A stretch of DNA of 64,000 bases. Origin: Leptospira weilii (GTDB lineage Bacteria; Spirochaetota; Leptospiria; Leptospirales; Leptospiraceae). Every line of letters begins with the position of its first letter. Within the stretch, counting starts at the first letter, position 1. The notes beneath the pieces were generated by a model. That model made no database searches, was not told where the DNA came from, and saw only the letters and a program-made list of their open reading frames with translations. Location: the NCBI RefSeq assembly GCF_006874765.1, contig NZ_CP040840.1, positions 2,853,501 to 2,917,500 on the forward strand. The letters are read 5' to 3'. A program made the position numbers and the translations under genes. Shown one piece after another: positions 27,582 through 36,793 of the stretch.

Positions 27582-28201
27582 TTTTCAAAAATTGCAACAG
27601 TACGCTTTCTTCCTGCTAAAATTTCTATTGAAATATTAGTTCGAGAAAATAAAGACTTTGATCCAAGTTTTTCAAATTCTTCCGGAGTAAACGGAAAATA
27701 TTCATAGCTAACTGCGTCAGTGGAAATCTCTTGTACACTTCCTGCTTCTTCATGGAGAGCACATTCAATCAAGGCCTTTCCATTAGGTTTAAGTATTCTA
27801 TGCATTTCATTCAAAGAACTTATCTGATCTTCAAAAGTAACCATAAAATTAAAGCTGGACCAAACACAGAAACTAAAATGAAAACTTTCTTTTGAAAATG
27901 GTAAATTCTTCATGCTACCAACTACAAATGGATCAGACTTGATGCCGCTTTTAGCACATAGAATACGACCATAATCAATAACAATTTCTGAAATATCGAT
28001 TCCTAAAACTGTATAACCAGCTTGAATTAACGGTATCGTTAAGCGCCCATGACCACAACAAATATCAAGAAGTTCATCTCCTTCGTGAATATAGTTCGCA
28101 ATTAGAGATAATAAATCTCTTGTATGATCCGGATTTGGTTTGAGCCATTGTCCACCAAAATGTTCAAAGCATTTTTTAACAGCCATTTCATTATCCATCA
28201 T
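27578..28201 (-). CDS. Class I SAM-dependent methyltransferase
   Basis: This 207-residue protein has the SAM-binding motif LLDICCGHGRLTIPL, the acidic turn VLGIDISE, and post-motif segments MKNLPFSKESFHFSFC and LNEMHRILKPNGKALIE, typical of the methyltransferase 11/25 fold. The substrate is unknown. It is the first gene after the decayed IS5-type element, and its start lies 64 bp from that element's left end, so any promoter must lie in that gap, come from the element, or be read-through from further upstream. Confidence 0.83.
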   Translation of the reverse strand: MMDNEMAVKKCFEHFGGQWLKPNPDHTRDLLSLIANYIHEGDELLDICCGHGRLTIPLIQAGYTVLGIDISEIVIDYGRILCAKSGIKSDPFVVGSMKNLPFSKESFHFSFCVWSSFNFMVTFEDQISSLNEMHRILKPNGKALIECALHEEAGSVQEISTDAVSYEYFPFTPEEFEKLGSKSLFSRTNISIEILAGRKRTVAIFEK

Positions 28202-28264
28202 TGTTACCCTATAATTTATGATTATATATTATTTTATACTAAAAATCACCAAGGTATTATAATA

Positions 28265-29136
28265 GAGTTGTAGCTGAATTAAATTTTGATGGTTCAGAAC
28301 GAAAGATGAAAATTCCACAGTCTACATGAGACACGAAAAACAGAATCTGCGAAATTACCCTTAATCCCTCAAAATACAACATCCTATGTGATTCTTATAT
28401 CGTTACACTTCAGCGAAAACATTTTCAATTTTGACTCGTTTTCTGCTGATTCTATAGTTCCTAAATTTTCAAATAATATTCGGTAGGATTCGTTAACCTT
28501 CTGCTCCAAAAAAGAGTGTTACCGTGTGTCTTGCCTGCTACCGTTTCCATTACATATAGAATTTTCTTTTTCCGATCAGTTATTACCAGGTTCTTAACCC
28601 TGTGCATCTTTTCTTGCCGAATAAAATTCTTTTTGCTTTTCGCGGCTTTGAGACCTTCTGCGACGGTGTTCGGTTCCGTCTCCGATCACCATTAGACCAA
28701 GAAAGGCTTTCATAAATTTACTCTTGCTTTTCTCTTAAAGGATTATTTTGAAAGGGTCCCTACACGTCTCAATGTTTCCATAAGAATCTCGATCAGAGCC
28801 TGGACCTGACAAGCACGCAAGGGAGCGATCCATTCAAAAGTTGGATCCTAGAACACCGAATGTCGGGGGCTTTTCAGATAAGAAAGTATGAAAAATAACT
28901 TCTCGCGAGCGGTGGGAATCGATGATTTTCCATCTGCTGCCTCCCCACGGGTTTCTTGCTTTATTCACTTGTTTATTACTCCACAGTAAAAGCTCAGAAG
29001 CTTTTGAAATTCTCTTGCCCTCATTCCCATATTCGCGCTACAGTTTCGCGGATCACGCAATATCTTCTCTATATTTATGATATCAATCAATATTTCTACA
29101 AAAGGAGTACAAGGATTTTTAATTCTGCTACAATTC
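28265..29136 (-). mobile_element. Decayed IS5-family element
   Basis: An 872 bp segment is bounded by inverted repeats GAGTTGTAGCTGAATTAA (28265-28282) and, on the minus strand, GAATTGTAGCAGAATTAA (29136-29119), 16 of 18 matching. TA dinucleotides flank both sides. Reading the minus strand in shifting frames gives the order of an IS5-type (DDE_Tnp_4) transposase: ILRDPRN and MRAREFQKLLSF near the start, REKLFFILSYLKSP (helix-turn-helix), then DGTEHRRRR, REKQKEFYSARK and VITDRK. Several stops and shifts make it inactive. It separates the acyltransferase/methyltransferase pair from the 503-residue unknown gene and accounts for nearly all of the gap. Confidence 0.8.
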
Positions 29137-29148
29137 TAATATTAAAGA

Positions 29149-30660
29149 CTAGAAACCGTGTTCACCAGAACAATTCCCTGTTTTCTGATTTAACGTAACC
29201 GAATAAGCATAGTATACAGGTTTCGGGGTCGTTATAACCCACCAAATATAAGATGGTACTTCATCAGATAAACTACCAATTTCATTTGCAAGTTCCTCTT
29301 TAATCGATATTCGGACCGCCACGCCATAAGAAATTCTCCATGTTCGACGCGCGATTTCTCCAGTTATATCATAAAAAGTAACTTCTATTAAATCATTGTC
29401 TTTAGGGCTTTCAGGCATACCACGATGTATAATACCTAACCATGAATCATAATGAGAACCAATAACCGATTGACCCCATGTAAGTCCATTTCTTCCTGTC
29501 GGAACAAATTCTTCAGAATTAACAAGAATTACATTAATAGAAGAAGGAAGGTTACTTTTGCCATAAATTAATTGCTGGCTAATACGAGTTGGAATACGAC
29601 CTGTATCAGAATAGGCTTTTACTGCAAAAGATCCTATTTCTCTAACAGAAAAACCTAACACTTCTGCAAGTGATGTCACCGAAACATCAATCAACTCTGT
29701 TCCTGGAGATGTCAAAGTTCCCACTTCTATTTCGCGTTGTTTTAAGCCATCGACTGACACTACTAATATAGAGATTCTTAAAGTAGATGGAGATGCAATT
29801 GGATAAAGACAAACTCGATTTTCTAATTCTTGAAAAAAAGGAAAAAATCGTAAAGAAAGATTGTTATCCCAATATTCATGTGTTTCAGAAGAATCATAGT
29901 AACTATGATTAGCACTAAAAGTATCGCTATCACTCATGCATTTTCCAACCATTAATCGTCCATAAAAAAACACTTGAGAAGGTTGTTGAATTTTAAGAAC
30001 TCCCTTTATATCAGCTGGAAGATTTGGAAAAATCTCACGAATAACTATTTTTTGATTACCAAAGCGTTTTATTTTCAATGGATAAGTAGTTGAATAAACA
30101 TCAGTAGCAGTAAGTATTTGAAAAACAAGCTCACCTTCACACTCAAATTGACCTGCCGTAAATATAACAAATGTTGAGCTATTTTTATTTAAATCCAAGT
30201 CGATTGAAGCCTCGCGAACAGGAACCTTATTAACCACATCTTCTTCAAAGATATCATTTAAAATACGATTATACGCATGGACCTGATTTAGAAAACCGGG
30301 TCCCCTATGCATAATCATAACGGCGGGAAAAGGGATAAATAGATTTGCACTAGAGAAAAATTCTACTAGATAAGTAGATACAGAAATATTTACCATTCCA
30401 GATAGGGTAAACGTATAAACGCGAGGCTCATCGATTTGATACTGTCTTGATTCAATTCGACGCCCTTCAAGATCAATTGCCGTAATTCGGCATGCTACAT
30501 ACCTGTTGTTACGTTTTATTAAAAAATGATTTAAAAAAGAAATTTCTGCTATAGACCCTGGAATTTCAGGAACCAATAATGAGGAGCGATGGACGCTATT
30601 TAGAGTCGGTTCCAAATGATAGCTTCTTCTTGTTTCTTCAACTTCCTTTCTTAGTTTCAT
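29149..30660 (-). CDS. Hypothetical protein, 503 residues, no recognised family
   Basis: A long intact frame ends in NCSGEHGF. I see no signal peptide, membrane segment or known catalytic motif. The sequence is rich in alternating hydrophobic residues and predicted beta strands (for example ISILVVSVDGLKQREIEVG, LIEVTFYDITGEIARRTW), suggesting several beta-sandwich modules. A WDNNLSLRFFPFFQ segment lies near the middle. It is trapped between the decayed IS5 element (12 bp after its stop codon) and the ISL3 element (51 bp before its start). It is long, free of stops, and keeps normal protein composition, so it is probably real. Its role in the locus is unknown. Confidence 0.65.
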   Translation of the reverse strand: MKLRKEVEETRRSYHLEPTLNSVHRSSLLVPEIPGSIAEISFLNHFLIKRNNRYVACRITAIDLEGRRIESRQYQIDEPRVYTFTLSGMVNISVSTYLVEFFSSANLFIPFPAVMIMHRGPGFLNQVHAYNRILNDIFEEDVVNKVPVREASIDLDLNKNSSTFVIFTAGQFECEGELVFQILTATDVYSTTYPLKIKRFGNQKIVIREIFPNLPADIKGVLKIQQPSQVFFYGRLMVGKCMSDSDTFSANHSYYDSSETHEYWDNNLSLRFFPFFQELENRVCLYPIASPSTLRISILVVSVDGLKQREIEVGTLTSPGTELIDVSVTSLAEVLGFSVREIGSFAVKAYSDTGRIPTRISQQLIYGKSNLPSSINVILVNSEEFVPTGRNGLTWGQSVIGSHYDSWLGIIHRGMPESPKDNDLIEVTFYDITGEIARRTWRISYGVAVRISIKEELANEIGSLSDEVPSYIWWVITTPKPVYYAYSVTLNQKTGNCSGEHGF

Positions 30661-30711
30661 TTCAATTTTGCTCCTTATTAGATAGAATTTATTTTACTAC
30701 TTGCACAATGT

Positions 30712-32007
30712 GGCTCTTCCGGAAAAATCATGGATAAACGTCCAAACCACCTAAATGAAAGAGAATAGCGACACGGAAGAAATCGAAATTTCTGAATCCT
30801 CTTGCGTTAGATTTAATTTTCTGAATACTTGAATTAATACTTTCCGAACCGGCGTTTGTGATCCGATGAGCAAAGTAGGTGAGGATAAATTTTAGATTTT
30901 TATTAAGCATCTTAGCGACTTTAATAATAGGTTTAAGTTTAGAATGAGTAGCCCAAAAATACCAACGTTTGAAAAACTTTTTCGCGTTACCCTTATAGCG
31001 GAAAGACCAAAATAAACGAAAGACCTCTTTTCTCTGCCATCCTTTCCCGACTTTATACAGATTTACTTTAAGAGAATTGAAAGCTTCCTTTTGCTTATCA
31101 GAATGATTTTCCTGATTGGTAAGCCAGAGAAATTTAGTTCCGGAAAGAGTTTCATTGTTTACTCTACGCAGTCTGCGATTCTCATCTTTCCAAATATTAG
31201 CCACCGCCTCATTCAGATATTGTGAAATATGAAACTTATCGTGGACTATATCGGCATCCGGCAGATTCTTTTCGATGGCTGTTTTAAAAACAGGATCCAT
31301 GTCGACAGCGACAGCCTCGCAGGAACGTTTCACCTTTTTGCTTAAAGACGAAAGTAGTTGAGTGACAGCTTCTTTAGATTTTCCTTCTTTAACTTCAATG
31401 ACCGTTTGGCGCTGTAAATCGTTGAGAACCGTGATGTATTTGCGGCCTCTTCGAAAACTCTTCTCATCAATTCCGAGATACTTTATTTTGTGATCCTTTC
31501 TACGGCGAAGACCGCGCTCCACCGCTTTTTTCCGAATCAAGTGGATTTCATCCCAACTCAAGTTCAAAAGCGCTGCGGCATCCGATACGTTCCCGCAAGC
31601 TTTGATTACATCGATTGCGAATTTTACAAACAACAACGTAAACCGGGAATACGGTTCTCTCCAAGGTAACTTTACGTTTCTTATACCGTGCTCTTTGCAC
31701 TCCGCACGTGGAATTCGGGCATGAATCAATGTCTGGAATTGCATCGTATCCAAATGGCGCCAGGTTCTTTTTTCAGTATGATCTTTGCGTGGACATTTTT
31801 TTCCACAATCCGGACACTCTACCGCTTCCTTCTCATCGTAATGAGACTTCGATACCTACCTTCTTTGCTGATACATTTAATTCAACGGTTTCAACAGACC
31901 AAGGAGATGAGATGCCTAATAGTAGAGAGTAATGTATTTCTAAATTTTCGTTTGGGTTCATTAGAAATAGTATTCATTGGTTATGTTATGATTTTTCAAT
32001 GACGAAA
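30712..32007 (-). mobile_element. ISL3-family insertion sequence
   Basis: The element carries a frameshifted ISL3 transposase. The left terminal repeat starts GGCTCTTCCGGAAAAATCATG at 30712, directly beyond the transposase stop. The right terminal repeat is only partly visible: ATGATTTTTC at 31988-31997 is complementary to its inner half, while the outermost ten bases do not match. The end at 32007 is therefore placed by alignment. An 8 bp target duplication (left flank CACAATGT) was not found on the right. The small element at 26366-26750 belongs to the same family. The interval to 32133 shows nothing else recognisable. Confidence 0.78.
30728..31961 (-). pseudogene. ISL3-family transposase, frameshifted
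   Basis: The gene starts at an ATG at 31961 (MNPNENLEIHYS), continues through SPWSVETVELNV, and reaches a stop after VGIEVSLR near 31845. The next frame resumes as YDEKEAVECPDCGKKCPR (zinc-binding Cys pairs) and runs to 30728. It includes RTWRHLDTMQFQ, the catalytic Asp in AVAVDMDPVFK and IVHDKFHIS, and Glu in NAGSESINSS. The DNA at the break (CTCATTACGATG) looks like one copy lost from a TTACG-TTACG repeat. A single shift may be a recent mutation; programmed frameshifting is less likely because no slippery run is present there. Confidence 0.83.
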
Positions 32008-32133
32008 TTTGGCGGAGACTCATTTGACACCTCTTCTCACCGTCATTTATGGAGTAGTTTTTACCCACGAAATTCTCGGAGGGCTACAAAAAATGTATAC
32101 ATGCATTGAAAGCTTTAACTTTAAAACGAAATT

Positions 32134-33900
32134 TTACAGTCTTATAACTAAGAGATCATCAAATATTACTCCATCAAGTTCTGACCTCTCCAACGTATGA
32201 AGAGCATCCTCCGGAGAACATACGATCGGCTCCCCATGTAGATTAAAAGAAGTATTCAAAAGTGCTCCGACCCCAGTATATTTTTCAAAAGCTTTGATTA
32301 AAGCGTAATATTCAGGGTTTCTTTCTTCTTTTAAAATTTGAGGGCGAACTGTAAAGTCTGCAGGATGAATTGCAGCCGCCAAATGCTTACGAGCCAATTC
32401 TGTAGAATCAAAAGCAACAGTCATGAACGGAGAATCGAAGGGAGAAATTAAATAATCCCCTGCCCTATAATCCAATAAAGATGGAGTAAATGGCATCCAA
32501 AAATCCCGACCTTTAATTTTTTGATTGATCTTTCGTAAATTATCATAATTCGAAGGATTAGCAAGAATCGAGCGATTTCCAAGCGCCCTTTGTCCGAACT
32601 CCATCCTCCCTGCGCATCGAGCTAAAATTTTATCTTCAGCCAAAAGTTTCGCTACCTCATCGACATGATAAGATTCTATAATTTTAAATTTTTCCTTTGT
32701 CTTCCGCTTTGCAATTGAATACTCAACTGCTGTTTTATCATATGACGGCCCTAAATATATGTTCGTAAGAGAATCTGGATTTTTTAATTTATTAAGGTCT
32801 TTATAATATTTGTAACAAGCTCCAATACATAAGGACCCATCGCCTGAAATAGGATTTACAAATACGCTCTCTACCTCAGGTAAATCCTTCAAAGCTTTCA
32901 TTGCTTTAATATTTTGAGCGACTCCTCCACTAAAAACAATATCTCTAATTCCGGTTTCTTTAATATGGTATAAAACCCAAGCACTCAGCCTATCTTCCAG
33001 ATATCGCTGCAATGCACCTGCAATACCATCAAATCGAAGGCCCTGAAAAGCTTCTATAAAATGAAAATAGCTATCAGGAATTTTACGTCCCTTTACTAAA
33101 TTTCCATTTTTTACATCCAACAAACCTTCAAACACAGGTAAAACTTTTTGAATTTCATACTCGGATGCGTAAGGGGCTAAACCCATTACTTTATATTCGT
33201 GCTGATTAGGTTTCATACCTAAAATTAAAGTAATATATCGATAATAATGTGCCAGATGATTTTCTTTCGTATGCGCAATTTCTACCAATCCATCTGAATC
33301 GGCAATACTTACGGTTGAATTCGAATAATCACCTTCCCCTTCACAGGTAAAAACAAGAGCCTTTTTTCGAATATTTGCTCCATAATAACCGTAATAAGAA
33401 TGACAATGCTCGTGCGTGATAAAATGGATTATCTTTTCCGAAACTCCTAAATCGTTCTTTGCCTTATTAAATCGAACCTTACGAAACTTTTCTTGATCCA
33501 CTCCATTCGATTCGCTAAAAATACCTTCGTAATTGTAAGAAGTGTCGTGTATATACTTCGGGTTTTCAGCAAATAGCTTAAAATAAGATGGGCTTTCACC
33601 TGCAAATTTTTTCTTCCAATATAAATTTTGCTCATCAATCCAATCTTTAATCGAAAATGTAGCTTCTCTCTTAATCCTTATATGAGCCGCAGGACTATCA
33701 TTTGTTGCAAGAGCCACAGCGTCAAGATCCTGTGGTTGAATTCCCGCAAAATCCAAACAAAAACGAATCGCTTTAGAAGGGTAACCCATATCAGATTTCA
33801 ATCTAGAAAAACGTTCTTCAGCAGAGGAGGCTATAATCTTTCCGTCAATCATCAAAGCAGCAGCAGCCTCATGTGTATCAGAAATTCCTAATATTTTCAT
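32134..33900 (-). CDS. NodU/TobZ-type carbamoyltransferase (1)
   Basis: The start chosen is the ATG at 33900 (MKILGISDTHEAAAALM), which matches the two paralogues; a longer frame to 34008 would run into the GNAT gene. The 588-residue protein has the N-terminal Kae1-like domain, the metal motif HEHCHSYYGYYGA, the FSGGVAQNIKAM loop, and the C-terminal YrdC-like signature GRMEFGQRALGNRSILA and LNTSFNLHGEPIV. It transfers carbamoyl from carbamoyl phosphate via carbamoyl-AMP to a hydroxyl of a sugar. Three such genes in one locus suggest carbamates on several positions or residues. Confidence 0.88.
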   Translation of the reverse strand: MKILGISDTHEAAAALMIDGKIIASSAEERFSRLKSDMGYPSKAIRFCLDFAGIQPQDLDAVALATNDSPAAHIRIKREATFSIKDWIDEQNLYWKKKFAGESPSYFKLFAENPKYIHDTSYNYEGIFSESNGVDQEKFRKVRFNKAKNDLGVSEKIIHFITHEHCHSYYGYYGANIRKKALVFTCEGEGDYSNSTVSIADSDGLVEIAHTKENHLAHYYRYITLILGMKPNQHEYKVMGLAPYASEYEIQKVLPVFEGLLDVKNGNLVKGRKIPDSYFHFIEAFQGLRFDGIAGALQRYLEDRLSAWVLYHIKETGIRDIVFSGGVAQNIKAMKALKDLPEVESVFVNPISGDGSLCIGACYKYYKDLNKLKNPDSLTNIYLGPSYDKTAVEYSIAKRKTKEKFKIIESYHVDEVAKLLAEDKILARCAGRMEFGQRALGNRSILANPSNYDNLRKINQKIKGRDFWMPFTPSLLDYRAGDYLISPFDSPFMTVAFDSTELARKHLAAAIHPADFTVRPQILKEERNPEYYALIKAFEKYTGVGALLNTSFNLHGEPIVCSPEDALHTLERSELDGVIFDDLLVIRL

Positions 33901-33937
33901 TATATCTATCACCCATTTACTATAATAATTTATTACT

Positions 33938-34486
33938 CTACAACTTAATCTTTTTAAAAAAATCTTCTGCAAGTACCGCCATCTTGATATCATCATGATA
34001 GGCGCCATCGATATAAATTTTTTGGCGACTTACACCTTCGTGTTGAAATTGATTTTTTTCAAACATCTTTACGGCACTAGGATTGAAAGTGCCTATCTCA
34101 ATTCGATTTAAATTCAAACGGAGAAATCCATACTTAACGATAAGCCCAACCGCCGACGTGCCAAACCCTCTACCCCAGGCGGATTTATCTCCGATTAAAA
34201 TCCCAAGCTCAGCGCATCGCGCCTGCCAATGAATCGATTTAAGACAAATATTACCAATATGAACTAGATCTTTTTTTCTTCTGATAGAAAATTGCACTTC
34301 ATCTGAATGATTTGAGATTTCTCTTAAAAATTTTTCTAAAGATTCTTTTGTAATCGGAAAATATCGACGATACGAATATCGATTGACTTCTTCGTCATTT
34401 AGCCAATTTAAATAGCTCTCTGAATAATCTTCCACAGTCAGAGGACTAAGAGATACAAGATCCGATTCTAAGAAAACACTTTCCAT
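33938..34486 (-). CDS. GNAT-family N-acetyltransferase (RimJ/PseH-like)
   Basis: This 182-residue protein has the GNAT acetyl-CoA motif: GILIGDKSAWGRGFGTSAV (pyrophosphate loop) followed by NRIEIGTFNPSAVKMFEKNQF. The N-terminal LVSLSPLTVEDYSE and the HDDIKMAVL end are typical of RimJ-like enzymes, which include PseH and related aminosugar N-acetyltransferases. In this context acetylation of an amino group made by one of the DegT enzymes is the likely role. It sits 37 bp upstream of the carbamoyltransferase. Confidence 0.84.
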   Translation of the reverse strand: MESVFLESDLVSLSPLTVEDYSESYLNWLNDEEVNRYSYRRYFPITKESLEKFLREISNHSDEVQFSIRRKKDLVHIGNICLKSIHWQARCAELGILIGDKSAWGRGFGTSAVGLIVKYGFLRLNLNRIEIGTFNPSAVKMFEKNQFQHEGVSRQKIYIDGAYHDDIKMAVLAEDFFKKIKL

Positions 34487-34505
34487 ATTTATTTGGTCTT
34501 CATTA

Positions 34506-35543
34506 TCATGAAAACTGAAGCATTGAAGAAATTATTAATACGGAATCCCTATGGCGTAGATAATCTTTATTTAAATAGCTTATATTAGTAGTTAAAATTA
34601 AATCCCTTTCTCTTTGAGAAAAGCTCTTCACCCAACCTAAACGTTCACCAATAGATAATTTTCCACCTGCACCGACTGAAAGACTGTATGTAGGCACCTC
34701 TAACAAAGAGGATTCAAGTAATAACATGGAATCAATTCCTAAAACGAAAGAAGCAGATTGAACGACTTCGAATCTATCCATCTCTTTCGGAATCGTAGGA
34801 ATCGATAGAAAATGGTATTTATCTGCATCTTCTCTCGGATGTAACTTAACAAACAATTTGATCTTATTCTCTTCAAGCCAATTCAGATTCGATGTAATAA
34901 AGTCAGAAAGGACTTTCCTTTCATCTAACAACGAATCACTATTTTCATCCTGAGAAATCGGCTCTGAAATGAAAACTGCGAACTTCCAACTTGGAGAAAT
35001 CTCTAACTTATTTAGGATCTTCTTTTTTATTGAATCAGAAATCGGATTTGCACGTATACCGATTTGACCTAAACCAGGATGACCGGAAGTAACTAATCGA
35101 CTTGGATCAAATCCCAGATCCGTCATTTCATGCCTTGCTAAATCGTCAGGAGTAAAAATTACATCAGGCATTGAATCCAAAGTATTCTCTACTTCTTCAT
35201 AGCGAGTACGATAATTACACCAATGGTCCACAATTGAATAAGATCGAATTTTATTCTTTCGCGCTTCCCGAACGACCACCTTTTCAAGATTTCCGGATAT
35301 GCTTGTTCCAGCCAAAATAAATCGATATTGATTCCAATTAAGAATCTGTAGCTCTTCAGAGTTTACAACCTCTGGAAACAGAAATACCTTAGCTCGAGCT
35401 TGAAGGTCTTTTTCCAATTCTTCTAAACCACTCGTTATCACAAAGTCTAATTCTAGATCAGAATTTTCGCGTAACAGATGCCTCGCTATTGGAAGAACGA
35501 CATTCTTTCCTCCGGGATGATTGAATGTAATCAGAGCCTTCAA
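34506..35543 (-). CDS. GT-B-like glycosyltransferase or related protein
   Basis: This 345-residue protein starts MKALITFNHPGGKNVVLPIARHLL, like nucleotide-sugar epimerase/GT-B proteins. The middle has VDHWCNYRTRYEE, the LVTSGHPGLGQIG loop, KLFVKLHPREDAD, and VLGIDSMLLLESSLLEVPTYSL, a donor-binding pattern of GT-B and CDP-glycerol-type transferases. I cannot place it in a named family. It overlaps the DegT gene by 4 bp and probably acts on the same sugar. Transfer of an aminosugar is the leading guess; a UDP-hydrolase of PseG type is an alternative. Confidence 0.6.
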   Translation of the reverse strand: MKALITFNHPGGKNVVLPIARHLLRENSDLELDFVITSGLEELEKDLQARAKVFLFPEVVNSEELQILNWNQYRFILAGTSISGNLEKVVVREARKNKIRSYSIVDHWCNYRTRYEEVENTLDSMPDVIFTPDDLARHEMTDLGFDPSRLVTSGHPGLGQIGIRANPISDSIKKKILNKLEISPSWKFAVFISEPISQDENSDSLLDERKVLSDFITSNLNWLEENKIKLFVKLHPREDADKYHFLSIPTIPKEMDRFEVVQSASFVLGIDSMLLLESSLLEVPTYSLSVGAGGKLSIGERLGWVKSFSQRERDLILTTNISYLNKDYLRHRDSVLIISSMLQFS

Positions 35544-36793
35544 AAGAATTCTTTTTCTATTTTCTCAAACATAATTGGAAAACATTCCAATACAGAATCA
35601 TTTAGATCATAAGAACATATTTCGAAAGTAAGACATTCTTGCAGATATAATTTTTCCGCGTTAACGCAACTTCCTTTTTGATAATTATTCTCGTTCTTTT
35701 TAGACAATAAGTTAAATGGAAAGTGATCCTTTCCATAACATATCTTGGTTTGATACAAAGATTGCCAATACAACGGCCTATACGAATCAGTAATCGGAAG
35801 ATTTTCTAAAGCGGTCACTTCTCTCAAAAGATTTAGATCCATTCCATTATTTGACAATTGAAATTGCATCGGATAATCATAATATACGTGGGAACAATTT
35901 TTTTCCACAATCGGAGTTCTAATCCATTTAAATCCGGATAAAAGATTGCTTAATTTCGTAGCCTGTTTTTGTTTAATGCCGATCAAAAAATCCATCTTTT
36001 TTGTCTGTTCAACGGCAATTGCCGCTTGAAGCTCGGTAAGACGAAAATTCCATCCGATAGTATGGGACAAATCACCAGAAAACCCTTTGACTTCCCCATG
36101 ATTTCGAATCAGACAAAGCCTTTCTCGTAACTCCTCATCATTAGTAAGGGCAATACCGCCTTCCCCACAATTAATATGTTTATGAAAGTTAAGACTGAAA
36201 ATACCGATGTCACCGAAGGTTCCAACATTCTTATTATGATATTGCGCTAATGGTGCTTGAGAACAATCTTCAATAATTTTTAAGTTAAATTCATTAGCAA
36301 TTGCTAAAATTTCGTTCATTCTAGCAGAATGTCCATATAGATGAACGACTACGATTGCTTTTGTTTTTTCGGAAATTCTCTGGCGAACTGAATTTGGATC
36401 TAATCCATACGTTTCTTTTTCAACGTCTGCAAATACTGGAATTGCAGAATATGCAAGAGCGCAGGCAGCCGAAGCTGACATAGTTTGTGCGGGTACAATA
36501 ACCTCATCTCCTACATTTAATCTCAAAGCTCCAATTGCAGCAACCAAACCAGAGGTCGCTGAGTTAAAGGAAATTCCATACTTTGTACCGATTTTCTTTG
36601 AGAAAATGGATTCGAACTCTTGAACTTTCTCACCGCCATAAAATCGATGATCACCAGTTGCCACAAAACCCGATAACTTACCAGACTCGAGTACGGCCAT
36701 AGCCGCATCTTTCTCTTCTTTACCGATTGGATTATAATCGATAAGCTTTCCAGAAAACGCGGGTGATCCACCTTTATAAACTAGTTTTGACAT
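35540..36793 (-). CDS. DegT/DnrJ/EryC1/StrS-type sugar aminotransferase (2)
   Basis: This 417-residue PLP enzyme has NSATSGLVAAIGAL, VEDVIVP-like strands (VGDEVIVPAQTMSAS), IIEDCSQAPLA, and the Schiff-base Lys at about 205 in LNFHKHINCGEGG. It is clearly distinct from the other two DegT proteins here. It lies 13 bp into the end of the SpsF/oxidoreductase fusion gene, suggesting a chain: the oxidoreductase makes a keto-sugar, this enzyme aminates it, and the GNAT acetylates it. Substrate unknown. Confidence 0.86.
   Translation of the reverse strand: MSKLVYKGGSPAFSGKLIDYNPIGKEEKDAAMAVLESGKLSGFVATGDHRFYGGEKVQEFESIFSKKIGTKYGISFNSATSGLVAAIGALRLNVGDEVIVPAQTMSASAACALAYSAIPVFADVEKETYGLDPNSVRQRISEKTKAIVVVHLYGHSARMNEILAIANEFNLKIIEDCSQAPLAQYHNKNVGTFGDIGIFSLNFHKHINCGEGGIALTNDEELRERLCLIRNHGEVKGFSGDLSHTIGWNFRLTELQAAIAVEQTKKMDFLIGIKQKQATKLSNLLSGFKWIRTPIVEKNCSHVYYDYPMQFQLSNNGMDLNLLREVTALENLPITDSYRPLYWQSLYQTKICYGKDHFPFNLLSKKNENNYQKGSCVNAEKLYLQECLTFEICSYDLNDSVLECFPIMFEKIEKEFF

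Noticed and set aside
26366..32007. Composite transposon formed by two ISL3 copies flanking about 4 kb of cargo
   Set aside because: The small copy has its own perfect 8-bp target duplication, so it inserted alone. The large copy's right end is decayed, and no shared outer duplication was found.
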